A stretch of DNA of 64,000 nt from DRYM01 sp964564025 (GTDB taxonomy: Archaea > Thermoproteota > Thermoprotei_A > EX4484-217-1), in contig CAZLZO010000001.1 of the NCBI GenBank assembly GCA_964564025.1, forward strand, positions 159,163-223,162, read 5' to 3'. The translations under genes and the position numbers were made by a program. Numbering within the stretch: position 1 is the first letter of the stretch; every line of letters begins with the position of its first letter. Below are positions 18,588-27,593 of this stretch, one piece after another. The notes beneath the pieces are model-generated. The model was not told where the DNA came from and ran no database searches. It worked only from the letters and a program-made list of their open reading frames with translations.

Positions 18588-19478
18588 ATGAACAAAAATG
18601 ATAGGGAAGCTACTATGCCAAAAAATAAAGTTACGTATGGTGTTTCAGCTTTACTGCTCACTTCCATTCTATGGGGTTCTTCTTTCCCGGCGATAAAACT
18701 CGTGGTTTCCGAAGTGAGCAGTTACACCTACACTTGGGTTAGGAGTAGTTTAGCCTTAGTGGCGATACTTCCTTACCTAGTATATGTTTACTTGAAAAGA
18801 GGGATTAGTTGGAAAGCTGTGAAAGGAGGTTTAATGGCTGGTATTGCTTATTCTCTAGGTTTATGGCTGCAAGGGTGGGGTACTAAGTTCACTACAGCTT
18901 CTAATTCAGCATTCATAACAGGTCTTAACGTGGTTTTTGTGCACATCTATGTTGCCTTAATTTTAAGAGAATACAATTCTAGGCTTGCTTTAGCATTAAT
19001 TTTTTCGATGACAGGACTTTATTTACTAACCTCTCCGTCAACGGGCTTCAATATTGGCGACCTATTAGTTTTAGTAAGTGCTGTAATGTGGGCAGCACAA
19101 ATAATAATTGTTGATGCTTATGGTGAAGGAGACCCCTTAGTTTTTACTTTTTTTGAAATATTACCTGCTTTAGCTTATTCCATACCCGACTTTTTAGATA
19201 ATGGGTTTGAACAGATTACTCACGGAACTCTAATTATATTAGTATATTTAGCAGTATTTTGCAGTGTTTTTGCTTTCACATTACAAGTTTATGGTCAACG
19301 ATATGTAAGCCCCGCGATTGCATCAATAATTTTCCTTTCAGAACCTGTTTTTGCATCATTATTTGCCTATGTAATTTTGAGTGAAGTCTTAAGTTTAATT
19401 CAAATAGTAGGTGCAGGAATGATTATTTCAGCAATGCTAATATCGTCTTTAAGCAAAACATCTTATAAGCAGATATAG
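18588..19478 (+). CDS. EamA/DMT-family transporter
   Basis: A ten-helix drug/metabolite transporter of 296 residues with two EamA repeats. The first begins LLLTSILWGSSFPAIKLVV near residue 17, and the second around residue 155 (ISAVMWAAQIII-like). SIIFLSEPVFASLFAYVILSE near 245 is typical of the second repeat. The family exports amino acids, nucleosides or other small metabolites; the substrate cannot be deduced. A second ATG nine codons in (MPKNKV) could be the true start. The molybdopterin oxidoreductase gene follows after 5 bp, so they may be co-transcribed. Confidence 0.85.
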   Translation: MNKNDREATMPKNKVTYGVSALLLTSILWGSSFPAIKLVVSEVSSYTYTWVRSSLALVAILPYLVYVYLKRGISWKAVKGGLMAGIAYSLGLWLQGWGTKFTTASNSAFITGLNVVFVHIYVALILREYNSRLALALIFSMTGLYLLTSPSTGFNIGDLLVLVSAVMWAAQIIIVDAYGEGDPLVFTFFEILPALAYSIPDFLDNGFEQITHGTLIILVYLAVFCSVFAFTLQVYGQRYVSPAIASIIFLSEPVFASLFAYVILSEVLSLIQIVGAGMIISAMLISSLSKTSYKQI

Positions 19479-19483
19479 GGTAG

Positions 19484-21451
19484 GTGAAATTGTTAAGAGT
19501 TGTAAAGACTGTGTGTCCACGTGATTGTTATGACACATGTTTTTTGAAAGTACATGTTGATTCTAAGGGTAAAGTTTTAAAGGTAATTGGAGATCCCGAA
19601 AATCCCATTACAAACAATTTCCTCTGCCCTAGAACAATTAGAGATAACGAGTATGTTTATAAAAATAGAGTGCTTTACCCTCACATTAGAATCGGAAATA
19701 AGCCTTCAAACAGTTTTAAGAGAATAAGCTGGGAGGAAGCATTAAATATTATAGCTGATAAGTTGATGGAAGTAATAAAAGAGCATGGTTCTAAAGCAGT
19801 TCTTCACTTAGAATACGCTGGTAACATGGGGCTCCTAACATGGTATTTTCCATTGAGATTATGGAATGCTATTGGAGCAACAGGAACAGACTATACAATA
19901 TGTAGTGCTTCAGGGCATGAGGCTATCTCTCTCCATTACGGATCAAGTTATGGAGCATTACCTGAAGAGATTGAGAAGGCAAAGCTCATAGTTTTTTGGG
20001 GATTTAATGCTGCAGTAAGCTCTATTCACTTATGGCGTTTAGCTCTTAAAGCTAGAAAAGAGGGAAGAGCGAAAATAGCTGTTATTGACTCTAGAGTTAG
20101 CGAATCAGCTGAAAGAGCGGACATATTTCTACAGCCTCGCCCTGGAAGCGATGTTGCTTTGGCTTATGGCATTTCTAAGTATCTCATAGAAAAAGGATAC
20201 ATAGATGAAAAGTTTATTTCAAAATATACATATGGTTTCGAAGAATTCAAAAGGGAAGCGCTTAAGTGGAGTATTAAAACTTTAGAAAAAATAACTAATG
20301 TTCCATGGTGTAAAATAGAGGCTATTGGGGAGGCCTATGGTAAATTAAGGCCTAGTTTAACACTAATAGGCTTTGGAATTCAGAAAAGCATTTATGGTGC
20401 TGAAGCTGTTAGGGCTATTTCACTTATACCAGCTCTCCTCGGAATACATAGGGGATTCTACTATAGCAACAGTAGAGGGTGGAGTATTGATATTAAATAT
20501 TTAACGGGAGAATGTTTTCTAAAGAGAAAAACACCGATTGTTAGCCAAGTTAGATTAGCTAAATTAATTGAAGAGGGAAGATTCAAGTTCATATATATTT
20601 ACAATATGAATCCCCTCTTAACCTTACCTGACCAACAAAGCTTACGTAAAGGACTTATCAGAAACGATGTATTCGTAGTTTTACATGAAGTTAGATGGAC
20701 TGAAACAGCAAGGTATTCTGACATCGTATTACCTGCTCCATCATATTTAGAAAAGGATGATGTGGTAATTTCGTATTCACATAGATATGTTAGATTGTCA
20801 AGAAAAGCTATTGAACCTTTAGGTGAAAGTAAAGATGAAATATGGGTTATGAGGAATCTCGCTAAGAAACTTGGTATTAGAAAAGAATGGATTTATGAAG
20901 ACCCTTGGGAAGCTTTAAGAAAAGCTCTTTCAAACGCTTTTGAAAACGGTTCTTTCGAAGATTTAGTGAAGGGTAAGGTTCTTAAGTTAAAGTATAAACC
21001 TAAGAATAAATATCAAACACCATCAGGAAGAATAGAGTTTTACTCCTTAAAGGCTAAGAGTCATGGGATAAATCCTCTTCCCCAGCAAGAACCTTTAAAT
21101 CTAAGTCAAAACGAATTTATTCTCCTTAACAGCGCGACATTAAACTATACGCATACACAATTCACAGAAATTTATGGTCCAATACCTCCAATTGCTTACA
21201 TAAACACTCAAGACGCTAAGCGTTTAGGAATAAAATCCGGCGACCTCATAGTTCTTGAAAACAATTTAGGGAAAATACTTGTCAAAGCAGAAGTTACGGA
21301 AAAGGTTATGGAAAAAACTGTTTGGATGCCAAGGCAGCTAGTTGATGCTAATGGAGTACCTCAAAACATTTTAGTGCCTTCGAAAACTCAAAATATTGGC
21401 AATGGACCTATTTTTAACTCGACAAGAGTTAAGATAAGGAAATTTTCGTAA
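19484..21451 (+). CDS. Molybdopterin-dependent oxidoreductase (DMSO reductase family)
   Basis: This 655-residue protein is a molybdopterin or tungstopterin bis-cofactor enzyme. Cys11, Cys15, Cys19 and Cys48 (in CPRDCYDTC and FLCPR) bind a [4Fe-4S] cluster. WEEALNIIADKL near residue 83 and DYTICSASGHEA near 145 are typical, with a possible cysteine metal ligand there. EVRWTETARYSDIVLPAPSYLE near 405 and a C-terminal dinucleotide-binding barrel complete the fold. There is no Tat signal and no partner iron-sulfur or membrane subunit nearby. The GTG start lies 5 bp after the EamA gene. The physiological substrate is unknown. Confidence 0.88.
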   Translation: MKLLRVVKTVCPRDCYDTCFLKVHVDSKGKVLKVIGDPENPITNNFLCPRTIRDNEYVYKNRVLYPHIRIGNKPSNSFKRISWEEALNIIADKLMEVIKEHGSKAVLHLEYAGNMGLLTWYFPLRLWNAIGATGTDYTICSASGHEAISLHYGSSYGALPEEIEKAKLIVFWGFNAAVSSIHLWRLALKARKEGRAKIAVIDSRVSESAERADIFLQPRPGSDVALAYGISKYLIEKGYIDEKFISKYTYGFEEFKREALKWSIKTLEKITNVPWCKIEAIGEAYGKLRPSLTLIGFGIQKSIYGAEAVRAISLIPALLGIHRGFYYSNSRGWSIDIKYLTGECFLKRKTPIVSQVRLAKLIEEGRFKFIYIYNMNPLLTLPDQQSLRKGLIRNDVFVVLHEVRWTETARYSDIVLPAPSYLEKDDVVISYSHRYVRLSRKAIEPLGESKDEIWVMRNLAKKLGIRKEWIYEDPWEALRKALSNAFENGSFEDLVKGKVLKLKYKPKNKYQTPSGRIEFYSLKAKSHGINPLPQQEPLNLSQNEFILLNSATLNYTHTQFTEIYGPIPPIAYINTQDAKRLGIKSGDLIVLENNLGKILVKAEVTEKVMEKTVWMPRQLVDANGVPQNILVPSKTQNIGNGPIFNSTRVKIRKFS

Positions 21452-21536
21452 ACATTAATGTTAAGATAGTATTATTATGAAAATACGTACTTAAGTATTA
21501 TTGGGAAAATAAAAGATGTCTAGGGAACATAATTGA

Positions 21537-21962
21537 GTTGAAAATGTTTTCTTAAAGAAAGCACACTTATTTCTTAAAATATTAGATCTGAGATGGAAAG
21601 ATGCTAAAGAAGAAACGCAACACATAATGAAGCTCTTAAGAAGTCTTAACTTAATGCCTGAATATAATCTTGTATAGGAAGTAAATGGAAGCAATGTTGT
21701 CATAGAATATATGCAATATGATGTTCAAACTTCAAGAATTTATAGCACTTGGAAGTTTTATAGAAAAGCAGGAAGCAACCTTATATACGTTGATGAATTC
21801 AGTTTTAATTTAAGAACATATTCCATTCATAAACTACTAAGCATCGCTAAGAAAACCTGTTAGAAATTAGTTAAAGCTTATAGGGACTGGAAAACTCTTC
21901 AAAAGTATATTCCTACATCAGCTAGATTAATTATGGTGCTAAAGCAATATAAGCTATACTAA
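21537..21962 (+). pseudogene. Remnant reading frame interrupted by two TAG codons
   Basis: A single frame runs 141 codons to a TAA at 21960 and is broken only by TAG at 21675-21677 and TAG at 21861-21863. No TAA or TGA occurs inside. The translation looks protein-like (for example RWKDAKEETQHIMKLL, then YSTWKFYRKAGSNLIYVDEF), and I find no start codon at its head. I do not recognise the family. Decay of a small gene is the simplest reading. TAG is an ordinary stop for many neighbouring genes, so amber read-through is unlikely. Confidence 0.45.
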
Positions 21963-22169
21963 GGGCGTTGCAGCAATAATACATTTTTAAAGCGAAAAAT
22001 GATGTATCTGAAATAATTAGTTAAAGAAAACTTACACTATATAAACTTCTTACTCAAATCCCTTTTACTCATTTATTGCAGTAGATATAGTAAAGTTTAT
22101 ATTCTACTCTATTTCTACGGAGGTGGTACAAGGTTAGCAAAAATGCGTGCATTGGAAAGTGTTTGAGTA
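21963..22169. other. AT-rich intergenic region upstream of an MFS gene
   Basis: No gene is evident. A GGAGGTGG stretch at about 22120 is followed by a short ATG frame of seven sense codons ending just before the MFS start at 22170. This could be a leader peptide or chance. Confidence 0.3.
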
Positions 22170-23540
22170 ATGGTAGGTTTAAGGGTTTCTCGCAAGAATG
22201 TAGTGTTTAGAATAAATAATCTTGCATTCTTCTCGTTTGCTTCTGAAGCATTAGTTGCTGGATTCTATGTTGCAGTGACTAGAAGCGTTACTCCAATATT
22301 TCTAGTAACTAATGGTTATAGTTTGAGCGAAATACTTTCAATAAACATTTTCGCAGGAATTTTCTCTCTGCTAATAGGCGCATTACTTTACAAGTGCTGT
22401 TCAAAAAAGCTTTCTAAGACAAAACTGCTTATCGCACACATGTTAGAGAGAATAGTATGGTTTAGTATACCCTTTACAATAAATGATAAATTAATTACGA
22501 CTATCTCTTACGGTTTAGCTGTTGCTTCAACTTTACCTACAAGCGTATTCATGCAGTCAACAATGCTTTCCACATTTAAACAAGAGAATTATAGAAGAAT
22601 TATTGGAATTAGAAGCGCTTTAGGCGCATTTTCAAGTATTTTAGGGCAAGTGGTGGTTATAGCAACTTTAGCTATCTTAACTACACCGAATAAATATGTT
22701 AATCTTTACGAAACAGCTTTTATAGTGGGCATTTTGTCAACAGTAATAATAGCTCTAGTACCTACTAGGACATTTAATAGCTCTATGAAGGTAGCTCGTA
22801 AAGATGATTTTGAAGCCGAAACCCGTGCTGTAAACATTTTCCTTTTATTAACAGTAGTTCTTTCATCGTATCTCTTACTTAGCATGGCATGGGTTCCTAG
22901 AGTCATGAACGATCTTAAAGCACCAGATTACATGGCTGCTTCAATAGGTTTTGCGCAAACCGTAGCAACTATAGGTTCGAGTATGTTCTGGATTAGTAGA
23001 CCTGCAAAAACACATAGAAATGCCCTATTATTATTAACAGCTATGCCATTACTAGTGTATGGTGTTTCTGAACCAAGGCTGCACTTAGTATTAGCGATGC
23101 TGTTCGGGTTTTCCATAGTTGGAGTAAACATGTACGCCGCAAAAATGTACAGTGAACTTGTTGGAAGAATTGGTGTGTTTAAGGCAGGAATTCTTTTGGC
23201 AAGTACAAACTCATTGGCTCTAACCTTAGCCAGCACTATAGGATATACTGTTTCAGCATACTCCTCCGCCGTATTTCTTGCTTCAGCAGTTTTAGGGGTA
23301 ATCGGTTTAGCTTTGGCTTTAACAAGTTTACCTGAGCTGGCCGTCCTTCCACGAGCTTATGTTCAACTATATTCTAGAATAATTTATCAAACAAGTATTT
23401 CAAGCTATAATTTAACAACCTATGCGGTGTTGAAATCAGCTAAAACGAGCTTAAGAATTATTGGACTAAGCTCCATGTTATTAATTCTCTTCATGGTCTA
23501 CCGCACACTTTATCATTTAATTATTCTTACGGGGGGCTAA
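22170..23540 (+). CDS. MFS-type transporter
   Basis: A 456-residue membrane protein with about twelve hydrophobic segments, split into two halves by a charged loop near residues 205-220 (SSMKVARKDDFEAE). The layout is that of a major facilitator. AGIFSLLIGALLYK near 65-80 is followed by a basic loop typical of the A motif position. No specificity residue is recognisable. It starts at ATG 22170, immediately after stops in that frame. A small membrane protein gene follows after 3 bp, so the two are probably one operon. Confidence 0.72.
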   Translation: MVGLRVSRKNVVFRINNLAFFSFASEALVAGFYVAVTRSVTPIFLVTNGYSLSEILSINIFAGIFSLLIGALLYKCCSKKLSKTKLLIAHMLERIVWFSIPFTINDKLITTISYGLAVASTLPTSVFMQSTMLSTFKQENYRRIIGIRSALGAFSSILGQVVVIATLAILTTPNKYVNLYETAFIVGILSTVIIALVPTRTFNSSMKVARKDDFEAETRAVNIFLLLTVVLSSYLLLSMAWVPRVMNDLKAPDYMAASIGFAQTVATIGSSMFWISRPAKTHRNALLLLTAMPLLVYGVSEPRLHLVLAMLFGFSIVGVNMYAAKMYSELVGRIGVFKAGILLASTNSLALTLASTIGYTVSAYSSAVFLASAVLGVIGLALALTSLPELAVLPRAYVQLYSRIIYQTSISSYNLTTYAVLKSAKTSLRIIGLSSMLLILFMVYRTLYHLIILTGG

Positions 23541-23543
23541 TCC

Positions 23544-24146
23544 ATGGAAGCTGATGGTATTTATTTACTCTGGGAAGCCATACAATTAACTCTTGAAGAT
23601 TTAATGGTGTACTTACCTAAAATAGTTCTTTCAATAGGAGTGATTGTAATATACGTGTTAGTAGCGGTAATTATGACGAGGTTTATAAGGAAAATACTTA
23701 AGCTGATAAGAATTGATGAAATACTTAAACCATTCCTTAAAGACATAGTTAGTGTTTCAAGCTTAATAGTGGTGTTCTTAAACTTAGGCTTAGCATTATT
23801 AGCAACATATTCTTTAGCATCAATACTTTTCCCAACATACCTTCACATATTGACATTAATTGTAGAATATGTTGCTAGAATAGTTAGTGTTATTTTCGTA
23901 ATATTCTTTACGTTTATCCTATTAAGTGCTATTGTTGAGAAGGTGAAAATGGAAACTAAGATGAAAGGATTCATGCTATTAATGACACTCTTTATAACGC
24001 TAATATTAATAGTAGATGTAACAGCAATTTCAGAAGAAGTTAAAGCATCTTTAGCTTGGGGTATAAGCTTAGGTCTAGGGCTGTCTATAGGCGTTTTTGC
24101 AGCATGGTACTTCTTCCATGAATACTTAAGCGGAAAGCAGAAGTAG
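23544..24146 (+). CDS. Small membrane protein, MscS-like transmembrane region
   Basis: A 200-residue protein with five hydrophobic segments. The second, with the basic stretch that follows (YVLVAVIMTRFIRKILKLIR), resembles the conserved transmembrane helices upstream of mechanosensitive channels of the MscS family. The channel beta domain is absent. It is translationally close to the MFS gene upstream (3 bp apart). Function is unknown; a role as an ion-channel-like or accessory membrane subunit is possible. It faces a convergent gene whose stop lies next to its own. Confidence 0.6.
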   Translation: MEADGIYLLWEAIQLTLEDLMVYLPKIVLSIGVIVIYVLVAVIMTRFIRKILKLIRIDEILKPFLKDIVSVSSLIVVFLNLGLALLATYSLASILFPTYLHILTLIVEYVARIVSVIFVIFFTFILLSAIVEKVKMETKMKGFMLLMTLFITLILIVDVTAISEEVKASLAWGISLGLGLSIGVFAAWYFFHEYLSGKQK

Positions 24147-24992
24147 TTAAAGCCTTGCTTCACCGACTAAAATAGACTTAAGAACATTGATAAATGTTGA
24201 AATAGCAAATGCTAAAGCAATAGTTATCGCTGATAGAAACATTGTGGATAGAGCTAGGAATCTCAAATATCCTATATCCAATGTGTCTTGAGCCACTATA
24301 GCACCTAAAAGCATGAGGAAAACGAAACTTAGAGGGATAATGAAGTATATTATGTAGCCTTTATTCCTAAGAGGTCTTTGAAGAAAAGCTACTACCATAG
24401 ATGTAAGCAACAATGTTGAAAGAGAAATACTCATCGAATATGATAAAACATTTCCCTGAACATTAACCACAATACTATATGGTGAAGTTAAAGGTAAACT
24501 AGCAATAAACGTTATTGCGACAAAAGCGAATGTGAAAATTAAGTAGTAATATAAGCCTTTACTAAGTATTAATGCTAAGTAGGAATATTTTATCCTTGGG
24601 AGAGGACTTAACTCGTAAAATGCTATTAATGTTGAAAATGTTAGTACTGATAGTACAGTTAAAGCTAAAGCAAGTCCGCTAAGGTTAACGTTAGTACTTA
24701 AACTATATGCTGAAAGAATTAAGGAAATACCTAAAACAAACATTAGCGCTTTACTCATATGTAATTCCCCAAATACTTTCTTAATATCTTTAAATTTAGT
24801 GGTAAAGCTGTGGTAATTTTCAAGCGTAAGTATCAAGCTACTTAAGTTAACCTCACTAAGCGGTCCTACGTAGCACCATTTTTGACCGTGTTTAAAGTAG
24901 ACATATATTTTGCCCGAAATTTCTTTTAGAACTATTGAGCCTTCCCCACCGCATTTAGGACATAACCCCCTGCCTATGACCTTAGATGACAT
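24147..24992 (-). CDS. Zinc-ribbon membrane protein, function unknown
   Basis: The N-terminal 55 residues contain CPKCGGEG followed by a segment ending HGQKWCYVGPL, a small zinc-ribbon-like module seen at the start of many archaeal proteins. About six hydrophobic segments then fill residues 75-275. I do not recognise a characterised family. The cytoplasmic module plus polytopic membrane domain suggests a sensor or assembly factor. It is convergent with the small MscS-like gene, with stops adjacent. Confidence 0.6.
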   Translation of the reverse strand: MSSKVIGRGLCPKCGGEGSIVLKEISGKIYVYFKHGQKWCYVGPLSEVNLSSLILTLENYHSFTTKFKDIKKVFGELHMSKALMFVLGISLILSAYSLSTNVNLSGLALALTVLSVLTFSTLIAFYELSPLPRIKYSYLALILSKGLYYYLIFTFAFVAITFIASLPLTSPYSIVVNVQGNVLSYSMSISLSTLLLTSMVVAFLQRPLRNKGYIIYFIIPLSFVFLMLLGAIVAQDTLDIGYLRFLALSTMFLSAITIALAFAISTFINVLKSILVGEARL

Positions 24993-25074
24993 CTTTTAAA
25001 CCTCACCGTCACTAAATTACATTAAAAGCCCCGTATATTTCCTATACTATTAATGGTGGAAAAAGATTAAAGGA

Positions 25075-25102
25075 GTGCACTATTTATTTTAGATAGGTGC
25101 AC
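25075..25102 (+). promoter_or_regulatory. Paired GTGCAC palindromes upstream of cbiM
   Basis: Two perfect GTGCAC palindromes lie at 25075-25080 and 25097-25102, 22 bp apart centre to centre, which is about two helical turns. A TATA-like GTATATTT sits near 25033. The second copy overlaps the GGTG ribosome-binding site of the GTG-start cbiM gene. The pair could be an operator for a nickel/cobalt regulator; this is an inference. Confidence 0.4.
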
Positions 25103-25106
25103 ATAA

Positions 25107-25760
25107 GTGCATATTCCCGATGGATTCCTGGACCCTCTTTGGTCTATTGCTACCTATGGAGTTACAATAGCTTATTTCGCATCGATTTTGAAAATTCTTA
25201 AGAAAACATTTTCTCCCGAAAAAGTATCGCTTTTAACAGTACTTGCAGCAGGAATATTTGCTGCCCAAATGCTCAATTGGCCTCTTCCCGGAGGAACAAG
25301 CCTTCATTTTGTTGGTGGAGCATTAGCTGGAATAATGCTTGGACCAGTATATGGATCACTGGTCCTAGCTCTAGTTGTAACAGTGCAATGCCTCATATTT
25401 CACGATGGAGGAATTACTGCTTTAGGAGCAAACCTATTAAACATGGCCATCGTTGACGTCATTATAGGATACGTTGTTTACAGAGCAATCGTTAAAGCTA
25501 TGGGCTTAAGCAATAAAAGCAGATTCATTGGCGGACTACTTGGAGGATGGTTAGGCATTACACTAGCAGGCATAACATGTGGTATCGAAATAGGTTTTTC
25601 ACCACAATTCCCGTACGGAGCAACTATAACTGTACCCGTCATGGGCTCGTGGCATGCACTATTAGGTGTAATAGAGGGGGTAATAACGGGCCTCATAATT
25701 GTCTATGTTGCCTCCAAAAACCCTGAAATAATACTTGCAGATAAGGTGAAGAAGCATTGA
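25107..25760 (+). CDS. cbiM: Cobalt/nickel ECF transporter S component CbiM
   Basis: CbiM is the substrate-binding membrane component of the cobalt (or nickel) energy-coupling-factor transporter. The 217-residue protein begins MHIPDGFLDP, where the N-terminal Met-His chelates the metal, and has about six hydrophobic segments with GGTSLHFVGGALAG near 73 and VTVQCLIFHDGG near 93. The GTG start follows a GGTG site. The cbiN-like, cbiQ and cbiO genes follow with overlapping ends, a complete transporter operon. Cobalt for corrinoid or nickel for hydrogenase and CODH would both suit this organism. Confidence 0.94.
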   Translation: MHIPDGFLDPLWSIATYGVTIAYFASILKILKKTFSPEKVSLLTVLAAGIFAAQMLNWPLPGGTSLHFVGGALAGIMLGPVYGSLVLALVVTVQCLIFHDGGITALGANLLNMAIVDVIIGYVVYRAIVKAMGLSNKSRFIGGLLGGWLGITLAGITCGIEIGFSPQFPYGATITVPVMGSWHALLGVIEGVITGLIIVYVASKNPEIILADKVKKH

Positions 25761-26044
25761 TGCCACGTAAAGCCTTATTGACAATTATCGCTTTAATAAT
25801 CATAAGCCCTATTTTCGGAGTAATATTAGCTGACATCGTAGGATACCATGAACCCTTAGATGTAGCAGCTGAAAAGCTAGGGCTTAAGGATATTAGTGAA
25901 GAAATTAATTGGACACCACTTTTTGACTACAGTGTTCCAGGGCTTAACCCAGTAGTCGGATACATTATTTCAGGCTTCATAGGGGTTTCAATAATATTAG
26001 CTATAGGATACACATTAATGAAGTTAATTGGAGAAGAACATTGA
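25757..26044 (+). CDS. CbiN-like small subunit (PDGLE-type)
   Basis: A 95-residue protein with two hydrophobic segments (about residues 5-25 and 65-88) separated by an extracytoplasmic loop containing EPLDVAAEKLGL. This is the layout of the small PDGLE/CbiN subunit that partners CbiM in cobalt and nickel transporters. It overlaps the cbiM stop, and its own stop overlaps the cbiQ TTG start, so all four genes are translationally coupled. ATG at 25760 is an equally good start. Confidence 0.85.
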   Translation: MMPRKALLTIIALIIISPIFGVILADIVGYHEPLDVAAEKLGLKDISEEINWTPLFDYSVPGLNPVVGYIISGFIGVSIILAIGYTLMKLIGEEH

Positions 26045-26832
26045 ACACCATAGAGAAGTTTCTCGGAGAAATAGCTGAAGTAATGGAGGTATTGAGTAAG
26101 TTCAATGATAAGCCTAGAGTCAACCCTAAGATACTTATTCTAACCTCTTTCATCATGGTTTTTCTCGTAGCGTTTTCTAAAACACTAGTCTCGACTATTT
26201 TAGCATTTGTCTACATGGTTTTCATACTTACCGTTTTGAGACTTAGTTTTAAAGTAGTACTTAAAGTAATGGCGCTAGCGTTCCTCTTTAGCATAGTACC
26301 AGCTGTTCCACTAATTTTTTCAAAAACAGGCTACATCAATGATTTAAATGATCTAAGCTTAACTCTAACGTATCCAGGACTCATGGCATTTATAACATTT
26401 GTCCTTAGAGTAACAGTTTCTGCAGGTCTTTTCATTATGCCTGTAGCTTACCTAGGCTGGAGCCGCATCTTCACCATTTTCGAAGGTAAGGGTGGTTTAA
26501 GCGATATTGCAAGTGTCTTTAAAATATTCGTTACAACAGTACCTAAAACTCTAAGATATATGCTATCGCTACTCTTGGCTCGAGAAGCAAGAGTTTTCCG
26601 GAAAAACCTAAGGAACCTATGGTATACGTTATCAACAATCGTTGGAGATATTTTAATAGCATCTAATGGTTTCTCAAGAGAACTTATGTTAAGTATTAGT
26701 GCTAGAAGTTTCGGTAAATTTAAAGCGCCAGACCGAAGTTACAATATAGGAGCATTGGACTACCTAGTAATGTCAGCAATGCTAATTTATGCTACAATAT
26801 ACGTTATGGTGGAGTTTGTTGGGTATTCTTGA
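26041..26832 (+). CDS. cbiQ: ECF transporter T component CbiQ
   Basis: CbiQ is the transmembrane coupling component of the cobalt/nickel ECF transporter. The 263-residue protein has five or six hydrophobic segments and a cytoplasmic helical region with LLLAREARVFRKN near 180, corresponding to the family's alanine-arginine coupling helices that contact the ATPase, then SARSFG near 220. The TTG start overlaps the upstream stop (TTGA). The cbiO frame overlaps its 3' end. Confidence 0.92.
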   Translation: MNTIEKFLGEIAEVMEVLSKFNDKPRVNPKILILTSFIMVFLVAFSKTLVSTILAFVYMVFILTVLRLSFKVVLKVMALAFLFSIVPAVPLIFSKTGYINDLNDLSLTLTYPGLMAFITFVLRVTVSAGLFIMPVAYLGWSRIFTIFEGKGGLSDIASVFKIFVTTVPKTLRYMLSLLLAREARVFRKNLRNLWYTLSTIVGDILIASNGFSRELMLSISARSFGKFKAPDRSYNIGALDYLVMSAMLIYATIYVMVEFVGYS

Positions 26833-27481
26833 GCTAAGAAACATCTGGTTCAAATATCCTGGAATGGAGAATTACGTTTTGAAGGGAATAAGTTTAGAGT
26901 TAAAATCTGGGAAAACCTATTTCATAACGGGACCAAACGGAGCAGGCAAAACTACATTATTAATGGTTGCTGCAGGACTCCTTAAGCCTGAGAAAGGAGA
27001 AGTAATTTTTCAGGGAAAACCGTTAAGTAAGCAGCTTCCTGAAGCAAGACGTCACATTGGTGTTCTCTTTCAAAACCCTGAAGCAATGCTTTTTAACCCA
27101 ACAGTTTATGATGAAGTAGCCTATGGTCTTAGACAAATACTCAGTAGTCAAGAAGAAATAGATCGTAAGGTTAAAGATACTATAAGAAGAATAGGTTTAA
27201 ACGAAAACATCCTGTATAAGCTTGTTCACAAGTTGAGTTATGGTGAAAAGAAGTTAGTTGCTTTCGCATCAATAATATCCTATGATCCTAAAGTGCTTCT
27301 TCTCGACGAACCATTTACAAATCTCTCACATGAAAACATAGAACAAATAATGTCAATAATATTAGATTTTAAAAGTAAAGGAAAAACAATACTAATGGTA
27401 GGTCATGATAGTAGTGGCATGAAAGAGAACATAGTCGATAAAAAGTTTTATTTAGACAATGGTGAACTCAAATCACTATAA
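26819..27481 (+). CDS. cbiO: Cobalt/nickel ECF transporter ATPase CbiO
   Basis: The ATP-binding subunit powers the CbiMNQ transporter. Walker A is GPNGAGKTT near residue 38, the signature is KLSYGEKK in place of the common LSGGQ, and Walker B is VLLLDEPF, followed by a switch histidine in MVGHD. I chose the TTG at 26819 because a GGTGGAG site lies 5-10 bases upstream; the frame is open to an ATG at 26789, but those 10 residues are not family-like. The start overlaps the cbiQ end by 14 bp. Confidence 0.92.
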   Translation: MGILELRNIWFKYPGMENYVLKGISLELKSGKTYFITGPNGAGKTTLLMVAAGLLKPEKGEVIFQGKPLSKQLPEARRHIGVLFQNPEAMLFNPTVYDEVAYGLRQILSSQEEIDRKVKDTIRRIGLNENILYKLVHKLSYGEKKLVAFASIISYDPKVLLLDEPFTNLSHENIEQIMSIILDFKSKGKTILMVGHDSSGMKENIVDKKFYLDNGELKSL

Positions 27482-27593
27482 TTGGCTTTTATTTAAGTAA
27501 TACTCTTCCAACATCTATAATGAATAGAATGAACTAGTTCAAAATCAAAGCTTAAACAAGTTATCTGCCTAAATATTGGAAATAAAATTAAAC

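Noticed and set aside
19484..21451. Formate dehydrogenase assignment for the molybdopterin enzyme
   Set aside because: No selenocysteine signal, partner subunits or specific residues support one substrate over others.
21537..21962. Pyrrolysine-containing protein
   Set aside because: Many neighbouring genes end in TAG, so TAG behaves as a normal stop; no pyl genes are in the window.
22119..22169. Leader peptide after a strong GGAGGTGG site before the MFS gene
   Set aside because: Only seven sense codons with poor spacing to the ATG; chance cannot be excluded.
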